Positions 46,955 to 56,749 of a stretch of DNA of 64,000 nucleotides are shown here, in pieces (the first letter of the stretch is position 1; every line of letters begins with the position of its first letter). A model generated the notes under the pieces. That model searched no databases and was not told the DNA's origin. It saw only the letters and a program-made list of their open reading frames with translations. Position numbers and translations under genes: made by a program. Origin of the DNA: Symsagittifera roscoffensis (Eukaryota > Xenacoelomorpha > Acoela > Convolutidae); the NCBI RefSeq assembly GCF_963678635.1, contig NC_087068.1, positions 52,848,213 to 52,912,212 on the forward strand, in the 5' to 3' direction.

Positions 46955-48049
46955 ATGGCAAACGTAGTAGTATACCCAGATTTAGCTCTCGAAAAGTTTA
47001 CCGGCTTAGATCCGAATGAAGATGCAAGAGATTTTCTTGATATAGTAGAGAAAAAGATAGCATTTTCCCTAGGCACTAGACCAGGAGACGCAGGTGGCGA
47101 ACAGGACGCATATGATAACAGACAAAGAGCCTTACTTGGTTCAATATTACGAGGTCCAGCCGCTCAATGGTATCAGGGATTAGCAGCAAACTTACCTTGG
47201 AATGAGATAAGAGATCAATTCATAGATAGATTCACTGATGATAAGGATAAGTATAGGAGACGAATAGAAGCAGAAAACATAAAAAGACATAATGATGAAT
47301 TCATAAAAAGCTACATACATAGATTAGGCACTGCAGTAGACCGTGGATGGCCTAATCCAACTTTTAATGATGATCAAAGAACGGCAAAGAAAATGGAATT
47401 CTTTGTACGCGGCTTAAGCCCGCCAGGCTTGAAACAAAAGGCTCATCAATTCCTAATTGAGAATCCACCCGCAACTTGGCAGCAATTAAAAGATCATATT
47501 GCTACAAAAGACTTAAGTTTTGCGATAAGTAGTGAGTTTATCGGAACAGCATCCAGTAGCATAAATAATAAATTGGAAATAGAGGGAAAAAAGGATCAAC
47601 TTAAAGAGTTAACAGGAATAATGAAGGATCATAAAATAAACGCAGCTTATAATCCACATGAGCATAGAAACAAACAAAACAACCCAATGTTTTGCAACTG
47701 GTGTTGCATGTCAGGCCATACGATAAGCCATTGCTTTAAATATAACGATCAACAGGAGCAAAATTATGACTCGCTTCAATTAAAAGAGAATTCAAACAGA
47801 AGTCACCATAACTATAGCAAGAGTAGGTCAAGAGTAGACAAAAGCTTCAATGACATAAATCCCCAACAAGAGTTCAAGCACTTGTCAAACTTCAATGAAA
47901 GTTCTCAATTGCGTGACAGGTCGAACAGTAAAAAACGCTTCAGCGAAAATAACGATTATCATTCACCTTACCAGATTCACAAATTTAGTGATGATGACAT
48001 TCCAGGAGACTATACCGATAATGAGTGTAAACTTGTGAATTTAAACTAG
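46955..48049 (+). CDS. gag: Gag polyprotein of LTR retrotransposon
   Basis: 364 residues from ATG in good context (AAAGATGG). The N-terminal two thirds is a capsid-type helical region. It includes FTGLDPNEDARDFLDIVEKK, RGPAAQWYQGL, WNEIRDQFIDRF, a YRRRIEAENIKR helix and a FVRGLSPPGLKQKA segment, as in gag proteins of invertebrate Ty3/gypsy-like elements. Residues 247-260 are one zinc knuckle, CNWCCMSGHTISHC (CX2CX4HX4C), for RNA binding. A Ser/Arg/Asn-rich, partly disordered tail follows. It forms the particle and packages RNA. The frame is intact. It stops at TAG 48047-48049 directly after the slippery heptamer, so most product is Gag and a fraction is Gag-Pro. Confidence 0.9.
   Translation: MANVVVYPDLALEKFTGLDPNEDARDFLDIVEKKIAFSLGTRPGDAGGEQDAYDNRQRALLGSILRGPAAQWYQGLAANLPWNEIRDQFIDRFTDDKDKYRRRIEAENIKRHNDEFIKSYIHRLGTAVDRGWPNPTFNDDQRTAKKMEFFVRGLSPPGLKQKAHQFLIENPPATWQQLKDHIATKDLSFAISSEFIGTASSSINNKLEIEGKKDQLKELTGIMKDHKINAAYNPHEHRNKQNNPMFCNWCCMSGHTISHCFKYNDQQEQNYDSLQLKENSNRSHHNYSKSRSRVDKSFNDINPQQEFKHLSNFNESSQLRDRSNSKKRFSENNDYHSPYQIHKFSDDDIPGDYTDNECKLVNLN
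48040..48046 (+). promoter_or_regulatory. -1 ribosomal frameshift site TTTAAAC
   Basis: In the gag frame the heptamer is T TTA AAC, followed at once by the TAG stop. It is a canonical X XXY YYZ slippery sequence. Slipping one base back gives TTT AAA CTA GAT and enters the protease frame, open for 247 codons. A CTCCG (48056-48060) nine bases downstream can pair with CGGAG (48108-48112), but this stem is short and the stimulator is unproven. Confidence 0.85.
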
Positions 48050-48789
48050 ATCAAACTCCGTCTGAACCAAAAATACAATTATATATTAACTTATACCAAC
48101 ATCCCGTCGGAGACAAAAATAAAAATAACGGTCTGGAAACCCAATTTCTACTAGACACTGGAGCAACATGTTCGCTTATTAATTTCGACAGTTATGAACA
48201 TTATCGTAAAATACAGCCTCTACAGCTGAATAAATCAAGATCAAACACAGTTGCTGTTAATGGAGAAAAACTTAACCTTATAGGATATACTAATTTTGAC
48301 TCAACTTTCGGTACAAACACTGATAATCCGGTAAAAATCAAAGCATGGATTTCAGCCAAGAACGGATGCGATCTAAATATTTTAGGAATGGATTTTATTT
48401 CTCAAAACTTTAAATCAATAAACTTTCCAAATTTAAACTTAGAATTAAAAAAATACCCAGATATAACAGTTCCTATCAGTATTATAAAAAGCAAAAGTTA
48501 TCCATATCTAAGCATTTATCGAAATGTTCTTCTTGATAAAAATATAACTATTGCACCAAAATCATCCCGCGTAACTTCAATTTCTCCAGCAGGCATAGTT
48601 TTCAAAGTAGGAACATCGTTTAGAATTGATAAGTCTTTAGAACAAAAAGGCATTAATGCAAAAAGCACTTATTGTAGGAATGAAATCAAGTCAATGTCTA
48701 TCGTACTAAAAAATTCCAGAGAATCAAAAGTAGACATAATAAACAAAGGTGTAATAGGTCAAACTTTTGAAAACATAGAAATAAAATAA
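48046..48789 (+). CDS. pro: Retrotransposon protease and pre-RT region (-1 frame)
   Basis: Read in the -1 frame from the slippery site, 247 codons. The aspartic protease active site is FLLDTGATCSLI (DTG at 48154-48162). The C-terminal protease motif is LNILGMDFI at about 48375-48412. It is followed by a beta-strand-rich segment (ITIAPKSSRVTSIS, then IVLKNSRESKVDIINKGVIG) like the linker that precedes RT in many Ty3/gypsy Pol proteins. A TAA at 48787 ends it exactly where RT should begin. The protease would cut Gag and Gag-Pro as a dimer. Lack of RT is the anomaly. Confidence 0.8.
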   Translation, partial: LDQTPSEPKIQLYINLYQHPVGDKNKNNGLETQFLLDTGATCSLINFDSYEHYRKIQPLQLNKSRSNTVAVNGEKLNLIGYTNFDSTFGTNTDNPVKIKAWISAKNGCDLNILGMDFISQNFKSINFPNLNLELKKYPDITVPISIIKSKSYPYLSIYRNVLLDKNITIAPKSSRVTSISPAGIVFKVGTSFRIDKSLEQKGINAKSTYCRNEIKSMSIVLKNSRESKVDIINKGVIGQTFENIEIK

Positions 48790-48899
48790 ACCCATTTCTT
48801 CCCTTTAAAATAATTATAAATATGAAGTTTCAAAACTTTTATAACGCTTTAAGTTTAGGAAGTTTACCTAATATTTTGTATACTGAGCAGTAAATTTAA

Positions 48900-49493
48900 T
48901 TTAATCCTACTAAAAAATTAGATTCCGAGTTTTGTCAAACAAATTTACTACAATGGAAAGCGGTTCTGCATGACACCCAAAAAGATATGCCAAAATGCAT
49001 GAACACGGATTTAATTCTTACCCGAGATCGAAAACAGTCAAGTACGCTAACAAAATTGGACCATCCTCAAAATCAAATAAAGATAGAGGGATTGGAACCT
49101 AATGGCTCAGACAAAAAGTTTTCAACTTCAATATACATGCAAAAAAATGCAAAAGGCCAGGAGTTTAAAATATTACAGTTTTACGAGTCTATAATAATTT
49201 CATTTTCAGGCGGTTTTATTAACTGAAATTTCAGTATTACACTTAAGGGAAGGTCAAATTACCCTACGTACAATAACGAGAACTAATAGAGTGAAACCTT
49301 TGATGAAAGAACTAGCCAATGTAAAATTGTAACAAACTCATTCTGCGAAGTCAATTTGCACCATCGGATTCCTCTTAGGGCCCAAGTAGGGACCGATGAC
49401 AGTAATTATTATCTTTGTAGTTTTCAAGTTACAAAATGCAAACTAGAAGAAATTCATCATAAAGGGAAATATCACCTTCTTTCTTCTCAATGA
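48900..49493 (+). pseudogene. Broken unknown frame downstream of protease
   Basis: One plus frame stays coding-like for 594 nt but is interrupted by TGA (49224), TAA (49284) and TAG (49287). The first part (108 codons) reads FCQTNLLQWKAVLHD and LDHPQNQIKIEGLEP. The last (67 codons) has NSFCEVNLHHRIPLRAQ and YYLCSFQVTKCKLEE with four cysteines. The Cys-bearing, beta-rich look could fit the ectodomain of an env-like protein, but no furin site, fusion peptide or transmembrane segment is seen. It has no RT or integrase motif. Identity unknown. Confidence 0.35.
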
Positions 49494-49499
49494 ATAAAA

Positions 49500-50530
49500 C
49501 TTTCACCAATATTCTTTATTAGAAAATGGGCGAACAACGTTTTTCGACCCGACCCGCCGCAGATTTATGCCAGCATTTTTTGGTGGCTTTATGTAGCCTT
49601 TTTAAAATCATGGTTCCGTGTTTTTTCAACAACGCAAATGATTGTTGGTGGCTGTATGCAGCCTTTGAGACTCTTATGATTCGCTCCTCACAATTTGGCC
49701 ACATTATTAATTCGGTTGTTTTGAATCCACAACACGCAGGAATTTAAACCCTTAAATACAACAAACTGTCAGAAGAAACACTTTGAAAATTGCACCGCAT
49801 CATCATTAAGATTGCTTAAGTTAAATTTTTGCATCATAAAGTTCCGCACAACTTTTCTGTACTAAAGATGTGAACATGGATTGGTAAAGGGTATTAAAAC
49901 CGAAGAGAAACTAATCCACTTATCTTTTTGAATATTGTAAAGTTTACAATTTGTCTTTTCTATGTTCCTTTTTGATAGTTCATTTTGATTTGACTCTATT
50001 TCAAATCTTTTCTCATTCTTATCAAAAAATGAAACAAAAATTCCTGGTTATGACAAAAATGGTGTCATATGAACTATTAAATTTGTTTATACCTGCCTTA
50101 GTACTTTTAAAATTTTCTATTTGTTAATATTTGCATCTAGTAATTCATTACTCAAAGTTTATAGCTGTAAAATTTATTGAGGACCCCATGGTAAGCCTGT
50201 GGATGACCCCAGGTGGACATATATTTAAGATTAGAGGTTAATTAATGCCCAAATTTCCAATTTTGCTTTAACTACATAAGTTTAAAATCTGGCTTAACTC
50301 AGTGTTGTGAAGTGCTTTATTCCTGTGGTTAATAAACACCATGATCGTTTTTCTTCATTTGTTTTCCGTGGTGGGTTTGTGTGGAACCACAAGATTATAT
50401 TTTCCACCTTTTATATATATACAATTTTACACTTCGTCCTTCACTGTTCACACAGTTGATAATTAGCCTGAATATCCAAATGTAATTCGGGATTTTGAAT
50501 ATTTGGTCATTTTATATTGATGTTTAGCAA
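49500..50530. other. Non-coding part of the LTR element
   Basis: Short unrelated frames only. At 49550-49680 there are two similar AGCCACCAA-type stretches (minus strand) and a CGACCCGACCCGCCGC block that looks foreign to the AT-rich element. No polymerase motif in any frame. Confidence 0.4.
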
Positions 50531-50542
50531 AATGGAATATGA

Positions 50543-51196
50543 CCCAATTTTAAACTGGACTGCAGAAATGCAGACCCAGCACCAGAGGAGTTCAAAAGAA
50601 AGCTGCCTCTCAGGAAGAAACAACGGAAACCTGTAGCAGTTCAATCTTTGTCAATAGACGACGGGTTAAATAAGAACCCTTGCAATTTTCCCAGTTTAAC
50701 CCAAAGATTGGAACTGCAGAAGTGCAGAAAAACCAAATTGGATACGGAAAATCCAAAAAATATAACGAGTTTAAAGTACTCAATAAAGGAAAGTTATAAC
50801 AGATGGAAACTGCCATCGTTCATTGAAGTCGTCAACTCAACGACAATGGAAAAGGCGATGATGCCTATCGATTTCATAACCCAGCCAGAAGTTGTTATAA
50901 AGAACGAAACCAACTTTTGGAAATTAAAGAAGAGGGAGGAACACGGCTACATCCTCAAGGGAATCCTACATCCTCCGTTTGAGGGAATAACTGCTTTTCC
51001 GAACCATGTAAAAAACAGACAGGAACAACAGGACGGCATTCAAGAACTTACGGACGGAATGAGCAGACTACGAATCAAGAAAAAAATCAAAAAGAAGAAA
51101 ATTGTGAAGTTGCAACAAAAACTCGAGGCTTCACAGAGGAAGATAGCGATCCTCAGATCATACAACGTGGAGCTAGAAGCCGGAAGGAAGCTCTAG
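50543..51196 (+). CDS. 3' accessory frame with C-terminal coiled coil
   Basis: 217 open codons ending at TAG 51194, about 100 bp before the 3' LTR. The sequence is basic at the N-terminus (EEFKRKLPLRKKQRK). A middle with YNRWKLPSFIEVV and EEHGYILKGILHPPFEG follows, then a strongly basic KKIKKKKI stretch and a heptad-type helix (KLQQKLEASQRKIAILRSYN). The only early ATG (50532, MEYDPILNWTAE) is in another frame. Either a one-base indel broke the gene or a spliced/shifted start is used. The basic region plus coiled coil suggests nucleic-acid binding and oligomerisation, by composition only. Family unknown. Confidence 0.5.
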   Translation, partial: PNFKLDCRNADPAPEEFKRKLPLRKKQRKPVAVQSLSIDDGLNKNPCNFPSLTQRLELQKCRKTKLDTENPKNITSLKYSIKESYNRWKLPSFIEVVNSTTMEKAMMPIDFITQPEVVIKNETNFWKLKKREEHGYILKGILHPPFEGITAFPNHVKNRQEQQDGIQELTDGMSRLRIKKKIKKKKIVKLQQKLEASQRKIAILRSYNVELEAGRKL

Positions 51197-51282
51197 ATAA
51201 AACCTAACTTATCTTTATAACTATTTCATTTGATGTTCTCTTTAAATTTTATAACTGTAAGAATCGAACAGCTTATTTTTCT

Positions 51283-51299
51283 AAAAAAAAAGGTGTGAG
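51283..51299 (+). promoter_or_regulatory. Polypurine tract of the LTR element
   Basis: An A9GG run continuing GTGTGAG directly precedes the TG that opens the 3' LTR, as required to prime plus-strand DNA synthesis. It is interrupted by two T residues. Confidence 0.5.
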
Positions 51300-51300
51300 T

Positions 51301-52448
51301 TGTAGTATTGAGAAATACTACACACACAAAAGACCATTGTCTTAATTGTTTATTTAACGACCCAATTCTAAATTGGAGCGTGCCATTTAAATTAAAGCCT
51401 CTTTTCACTAAATCAGATATTGACTGATTTACTCTTATTAGGACTATAAAATCTTGTTTTGAAAATCCATTCCTTTTTAAATACTTGTCCAATTTTTCTC
51501 ATTTTTTCATGCTCAATATTTGAAAAGGGCGGCGATTAATAATACGTCCCTTTTAACTTAACTTGAAACAAACTGGATAAGTATTTAGCAGTCTTACCGG
51601 CTGCACTGAAATTCTCCTTGCTTTGATTAAGCAGAGATGCACCTGCAATATGATGCATCAGAGAGAGTAATATGAATTTTTAATCAGACAAACTGAACGC
51701 TGCGGTTTTCTTCAAAGAGGACTAATAAGTTGAAGATATTTGATTTGAAAAAATCAGATAAAAACTAGTTGAAAATTCCCTTATAAGAAAGGGAGAACAA
51801 AGGAGCAGGTGAAACCTGAATAATTAAAGATTGAATCAGTCGCCGGTTTATGCTTACGAGCAAAAGGACTGGCCTGAAATCTTCAGTGTTTCATTTTGCT
51901 CAGTAAGCAGCAAGTCAGTTCTCTTCAGTCAGATCTTTTAAAAATAAATAATTTTTCTTTTCTGAACTAACACTAAAATTAATCTAGCCCTTTTCACTTA
52001 TAAAAAGAGAATAAATTCTCATTTTAAGTTTGAAAAATTATAAATCGAGATACTCGAGATACGCACACCCGAGGAAGTCTGGACTACAAGTGCCCAAAGG
52101 ACTACGGCAAGACGATTCAGACGACCCAACCAGAAGTGCTGACTTGGACAAAATCAAGGGCAACCATACATACTAATCAGCCACCGACCTTAGTAAGAAG
52201 ATAAAATATTGATGAACAAAATAAGATTAGCTCAACCTCCCCTCATAGGTATATTTCTTTAAGCTGTTCGATTCATTTATAAAATCTAATAAGCCAGTGC
52301 TTTGTATCTAACCAACTAATTAATTCATACCTTTTCTAACTTTTGTTTCTACTCTACTTTTTGTCAAGACAGTTTGACGATCTAAGGTGAGACTTGCAAT
52401 TTAGGATAAAATTACTAAGCATTCAACCAGCAATGAGCGCTCAGTAAA
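51301..52448 (+). repeat. 3' long terminal repeat
   Basis: 1148 bp, nearly identical to 42599-43745. Same opening hairpin, TATA box (51999-52007) and AGTAAA end, followed by target duplication ATTTT at 52449-52453. Confidence 0.9.
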
Positions 52449-52801
52449 ATTTTCTTGATTTTTTTGATGATTCTGATAATTGCTTTCATCAATTTGCCCG
52501 TATTAATCAGTTAAAAACCATATTTTTCTGTTTTTCTGCTCTTGGACCCATGGACGGTGGACAGTATATTTTTACTAAGTAAAATATACACAGCAAATAA
52601 CTCCTTTTGTATCAATATCGGTCGCGATTCTTAAGAACTTACTACGAAATTATCGATAACAGAATAACAAACTTCATAAGTACACTAGTTCAGCTTCAAA
52701 GTAGATAATACCTAATCATTGTTGAATGTTATTTGGTGTTGGTCTAACTAATATTTCGACCGACAGACTACAAGGATACTTAACAACTAGTAGGACAACT
52801 G

Positions 52802-53140
52802 TTATTTTAACGGGATGCCTTCAAAATCAACAACTGTGTCTGTTGTTGATTCACATGTTAGGAGTAGTCTGGTTGTGACCACAGATGGTATATTGCGTAG
52901 TAGAGTATTTAAACCAGCGCAGCAGTAAAGATGAAAATCCAGCCAGTTAGATGAGCCCAAACTGGGTAGACTTAGTCTGCATATTTGAACTCTGAGGGCG
53001 AGGTCATCTTGTGCTAAACTAAAAACACCAGAATGTTCAAAACCGTAGTCGAATAGACAACCATAGATAAAAATAGAAATTGTAATTAAGGAGAAAATCT
53101 GGAAACAACGACAAAAAAAATTATACAAACAGCAGTCCAT
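52802..53140 (-). CDS. Possible small membrane or secreted protein
   Basis: 112 residues from ATG at 53140. The N-terminus is Cys-rich and hydrophobic (FSLITISIFIYGCLF), fit for a signal peptide or transmembrane segment. The rest has balanced composition with VQICRLSLPSLGSSNWLDF, a CC pair and an acidic C-terminus TDTVVDFEG. No intron is needed. No family is recognised and no promoter or expression evidence exists. Confidence 0.3.
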   Translation of the reverse strand: MDCCLYNFFCRCFQIFSLITISIFIYGCLFDYGFEHSGVFSLAQDDLALRVQICRLSLPSLGSSNWLDFHLYCCAGLNTLLRNIPSVVTTRLLLTCESTTDTVVDFEGIPLK

Positions 53141-53906
53141 CAGAAATACTTGAAAAAAGAAACATGGTATCAATTATTTTGTTTATTGAGACAATTCACA
53201 CTTCTCTGGATACTTCCAAAAGATCATTTTTCTTTCAACTTTTCACTATGCAAAGTATGGTGCTTCAATTTTTTCAGATGAGACATTGCTCTTAATTGAA
53301 TTATTTTTAGATTGAAACATTTTCTTCCAAAAAAACTTCACTTAATATTTGGACCAGGAGATTGGATTAGTCTTAAGATATGCAGCAGATACTATTGCAG
53401 AAAACCAGTCTTGTCTCGTAAGGAATGCTTTTTTGTATTGTTTTTTTTCAGCTTGTTCATTAACCTCTATTAGTACGGATTAAATCAGGGCCCGTCATTG
53501 TTCCATCTATGAATGCAACTGGAAAAAAATTGAAAAGTGTACCTGGTATACATATTAGGAGAAAGACAACTTATTAGAGAGTTCATAGTTTTCTGTAAGG
53601 TTGCAGCTAGTAGCGGATTTGAGAGCGGTGGGGAGACGCTTTTGTTTCAGGGGTTCGACCCCCTGATGACCCAAAATAATGACCCCAAAGAATGACCCCT
53701 GATAACCCAAAATTGATGAAAATAAGATCTTTACAAAGATTTGGGAAAACTCGCAAAATCTGATTTTTATCATTTTCTTTAGAGAAGCTATTTTTTTCAA
53801 CTTGTTTTTGAAAAATCTTAGGCATGGAGAAATTCGGGTTATGAATGGCAGACGCCTGGAGAATGTAGGTCATAGTTAGCGCAATTTAGATTTTAGTCAG
53901 CTTTTA

Positions 53907-54260
53907 GTAAAAACCAGGGGCGGATCTAGGATTTTCTCGAGGGGGGGGGGGGCGGCGGAGACGCAGGCAAAATTTTGAAAAAACAGGTCAAAAAAGCCGT
54001 TTTTGGGCATTTTTTGAAAAAAAAATTTTTTTTAAAAATTGCGTCTTTTTGGCGAACCAAACCCCCCCCCCCCCTAAAAGTTGGTATATATTGGCGACAA
54101 AGGCGCCTTTAGAAAAATTGTAGGGTCGGTCAGCCAAAAATGGATTTCTTAAAAAGTATCAAAGGGGGGATCTTTTGGGTCGGCAGGGGGTCGAATCCCT
54201 AAGAGGGGGGCGTCCACCAAACCCCCCTGTCCCTTCCCTAAATCCGCCCCTGGTAAAAAC
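53907..54260. mobile_element. hAT-type miniature inverted-repeat element
   Basis: The element at 53915-54252 (338 bp) starts CAGGGGCGGATCTAGG and ends CCTAAATCCGCCCCTG, the near-perfect inverted complement. It is flanked by a perfect 8-bp duplication GTAAAAAC (53907-53914 and 54253-54260). Eight-base duplications and CAG...CTG ends are the signature of hAT transposons. The inside is G- and C-run rich and non-coding, so it depends on a hAT transposase from elsewhere. Confidence 0.88.
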
Positions 54261-54516
54261 AAAATGTTTCATCTTTTTTGTATTGTGCGTTAAATAAATT
54301 CAATTCAAATTCAGTGGAACTATGGCTTTTTTTGCGTCAGACAGACACTTTATTTAAAGTTTTTTACAATGATAGTTAATTAGAACAGACACTCAAATAA
54401 GAAAAGACAATCAATTAAGAAAAAAACGGTTAGATATGTCAAATCAAATGTGTACAAAAATGGTGTATGATTGTGCATTTGTATTACCTGAGGCTGATAA
54501 CAACAGTTTAATTCGT

Positions 54517-54590
54517 GGGGCGACAATTCGTAACAAGCGACAATTCGTAATAGGCGACATTTCATAACAAGCGACAATTCATAAGAGTAG
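54517..54590. repeat. Short tandem repeat, about 17-bp unit
   Basis: Four imperfect units of GCGACAATTCGTAACAA type: GGCGACAATTCGTAACAA, GCGACAATTCGTAATAG, GCGACATTTCATAACAA, GCGACAATTCATAAGAG. Confidence 0.75.
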
Positions 54591-54900
54591 TTTAAGTGGG
54601 GAACACTTACATCTCGTGCCGGATGTAAGCGCAGCGGACCGAAGCGGGAGCGAAGCGGAGCTAGTGTATTCTACTTGACAATGTATTGTTACGAATTTTC
54701 AAATGTCTGCTGGTAAAAACTTTAGATCGGTATCAAACTTTTAGCTTGGTTTTGAGTTTTTAACTAAGTAAATAATTTTTGTTAGATATAGATATAATGG
54801 TGAGGCGAACTTCTTGATTTTTGACCTTAATTAGCCGACAGTTCGTCGTGACCATCCCTTTCTAAGCAGAAAAGCGGTGGAGTGCTAGTGACCAATGGCT

Positions 54901-55389
54901 TCATTCAGATTCGAAAGCGCAGTCTGCAACATGCAAATCGTGGATTTCAAAATGTCCTTCAGCTTCATACCACTTAAAATCCCTTAAAACTACAGACGGC
55001 GTGTGGGAGATCTGCCGAGTCCCGACCGCTTCGCTATTAGGGTGGAGCACAGAAAGTATTTGTGGGTAGTGATTAGGGGGTAAAAACATGTTCGAGATTG
55101 AGAGAGTGTATGAGTCTGTGTTTGAAAAATGGGTGAGGGTGCCACTTGACATAACAGCATGGGTGTAGGGGGACGAAGAAAAAAAAGAAAAAGGGGGCGC
55201 TAAGCTGCGTAAAATATTGTGCGGACGGGGATGTGATCGAGACCGCACTTGAGGAAAGTGAAGAGATGTAGCACCTCCCCCCCCCCTCCCCCCACCCACC
55301 CTCGCCAGAGGGATAAGGTGAAAAGGCGGGGTTCTCCTGCCCATAGCACTGCTATTGTTCCGCTTGATATCATCGAATGAATCACCCAT
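54901..55389 (-). CDS. Doubtful open frame over a G/C-rich repeat
   Basis: 162 codons from ATG 55389 (MGDSFDDIKRNNSS). The middle is translated poly-G/poly-C (GGGRGGGG) and Pro/Ser-rich low complexity. Only the two ends look protein-like. The last 23 codons (WYEAEGHFEIHD, then CAFESE and TGA) directly follow a good acceptor (GGATTTTAAG), so they may be a terminal exon of a gene whose other exons I cannot find. As one protein it is unlikely. Confidence 0.2.
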   Translation of the reverse strand: MGDSFDDIKRNNSSAMGRRTPPFHLIPLARVGGGRGGGGATSLHFPQVRSRSHPRPHNILRSLAPPFSFFSSSPYTHAVMSSGTLTHFSNTDSYTLSISNMFLPPNHYPQILSVLHPNSEAVGTRQISHTPSVVLRDFKWYEAEGHFEIHDLHVADCAFESE

Positions 55390-55859
55390 GCTGATGTAGA
55401 CTGAAATGATCAAAAATTTTGGACATCAGCATTAAGACTCTGATTTGAAATCACAAGAAAATTATGGAAATTCTGGAAGAATATTGTTAGAAAAACCTCA
55501 GAACCTGTTCAACATGCGTTTCAGGAACTGTTTATGTGCAGCAAAAAAGGATAAAACAAGAAAATATTTACAAAAATAATCACTCATTGAGATTTGTCGA
55601 CAGCAAAAAAAGACCAAATTTTTAAAAAGCTTTTAAAATTATTTTTTGTTAGTTAAGAAAATGCTATTCTTCTTTTGCCAATTTACTCTGATTTGGTGTT
55701 ATTTGGAACATGCAGAAAAGTGAGAAAATTTAACCAGCAGTTAACCAGAACATTTGATCAGTGCTTTAAAATCTAGAAAAAATGGTTTCCAACATATTTC
55801 TCGAACTAATGCCCCCCATTCAGAAAAACGCAGCTCACACAAAATAATACAAAAAATCT

Positions 55860-56200
55860 TGCTCAAAAATTTCTAATTTGATTTTTGCGTAATATTATAG
55901 GGGCTTGATATTTCCTTCTATGGCCATTTTATGATAATAAACGCGCCATATATTTTGTGCTATTAAAGCGTGAGCGGCAAACTATATCGTCCCAAAATGA
56001 AATGAGGCAACATTTTTTAATGCTTTACCAGGCCCAAGATATATCAGTTTGTAATTTGCACAGCGCTTAGGGAGAAAAAAAAAGAGAACAAAAGTCAATG
56101 TTTGAGCCTTTTTTGACAAAAAAAAACTTTTCCGCCAAAAATAAACGGAAGTCAGAACAAGAACGACATCGCCTTGATACAAACAGTCTTGTAACTTCAT
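55860..56200 (+). repeat. Diverged family A repeat copy
   Basis: Shares ATTATAGGGGCTTGATAT, the GGCCATTTTA block, GCTATTAAAGCGTGAGCGG and the end block CATCGCCTTGATACAAACAG with family A copies at 16853 and 18235. Confidence 0.5.
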
Positions 56201-56749
56201 GTTATTGGCCACTTATAAAATATTGAGACCGTGATTGGAATTCCACAATCAAACATTATTAAAAGAAAGTCAAAGTTAGGGTCTTACGCAGAGCTCATGT
56301 TCCCATTGAACTTCCAGGTGTTTTAAATAGCTTTTCATATTATGAAAAGGTCTTTTAAATTTTCGTTAGCAAAACTGATTGAATATGATTGATTCAAAAA
56401 AGAGTGATTGATTCAAAACAAACTTTCAATTTATATTTACTTAGCCCCAACGCGTTTTTTGTAAAGATCCATACTAATTTCTCAACTTTGTGTGTAATTT
56501 TTATTCGGTAGCTTCATATATGAAATATATAGAATATATAAAATTCAGAAGTTAAGCCAATATTAAAACCAAATTTAAGTATTTTAATTGTCTTTGAAGG
56601 TGTGTCAAGTCAAGGTTGTTAATAATTTTGAAAAATTGCACCAGAAAGCACTGAATATTCCGGATTTATTTTAAGGCTTATGAACCAGTGATCACTCCGA
56701 AATAAACTCGTTGAAGTTTTCAAAAAAAATTGAATTTTTTCAATTCTTT

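Larger units (their letters stand above)
42594..52453 (+). mobile_element. LTR retrotransposon with gag-protease only
   Basis: Long terminal repeats lie at 42599-43745 and 51301-52448, flanked by a perfect 5-bp duplication ATTTT (42594-42598 and 52449-52453). Two bases after the 5' LTR comes the primer-binding position TGGTTCGACCGCAGCAG. A purine tract AAAAAAAAAGGTGTGAG precedes the 3' LTR. The LTRs differ at about two dozen positions that I could count, roughly 2 %. Internal content in order: TTTCAG-rich leader, duplicated small frame, gag, -1 frameshift protease, a broken unknown frame, and a coiled-coil frame. No RT, RNase H or integrase motif was found in the 2.5 kb after the protease. 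It is probably mobilised by a relative supplying these enzymes. Confidence 0.85.

Noticed and set aside
48040-48049. Stop-codon readthrough instead of frameshifting at the gag end
   Set aside because: The protease frame is in -1, not in frame with gag, and a canonical slippery heptamer sits at the junction.
49519-49747. Overlapping 61- and 73-codon frames in the LTR element
   Set aside because: Neither has a motif; both cover a short internal duplication and the other element genes are on fixed frames elsewhere.
54901-55389. 162-codon minus frame taken as a single gene
   Set aside because: The middle is translated poly-C/G; kept only as a doubtful entry because its last 23 codons follow a good acceptor.
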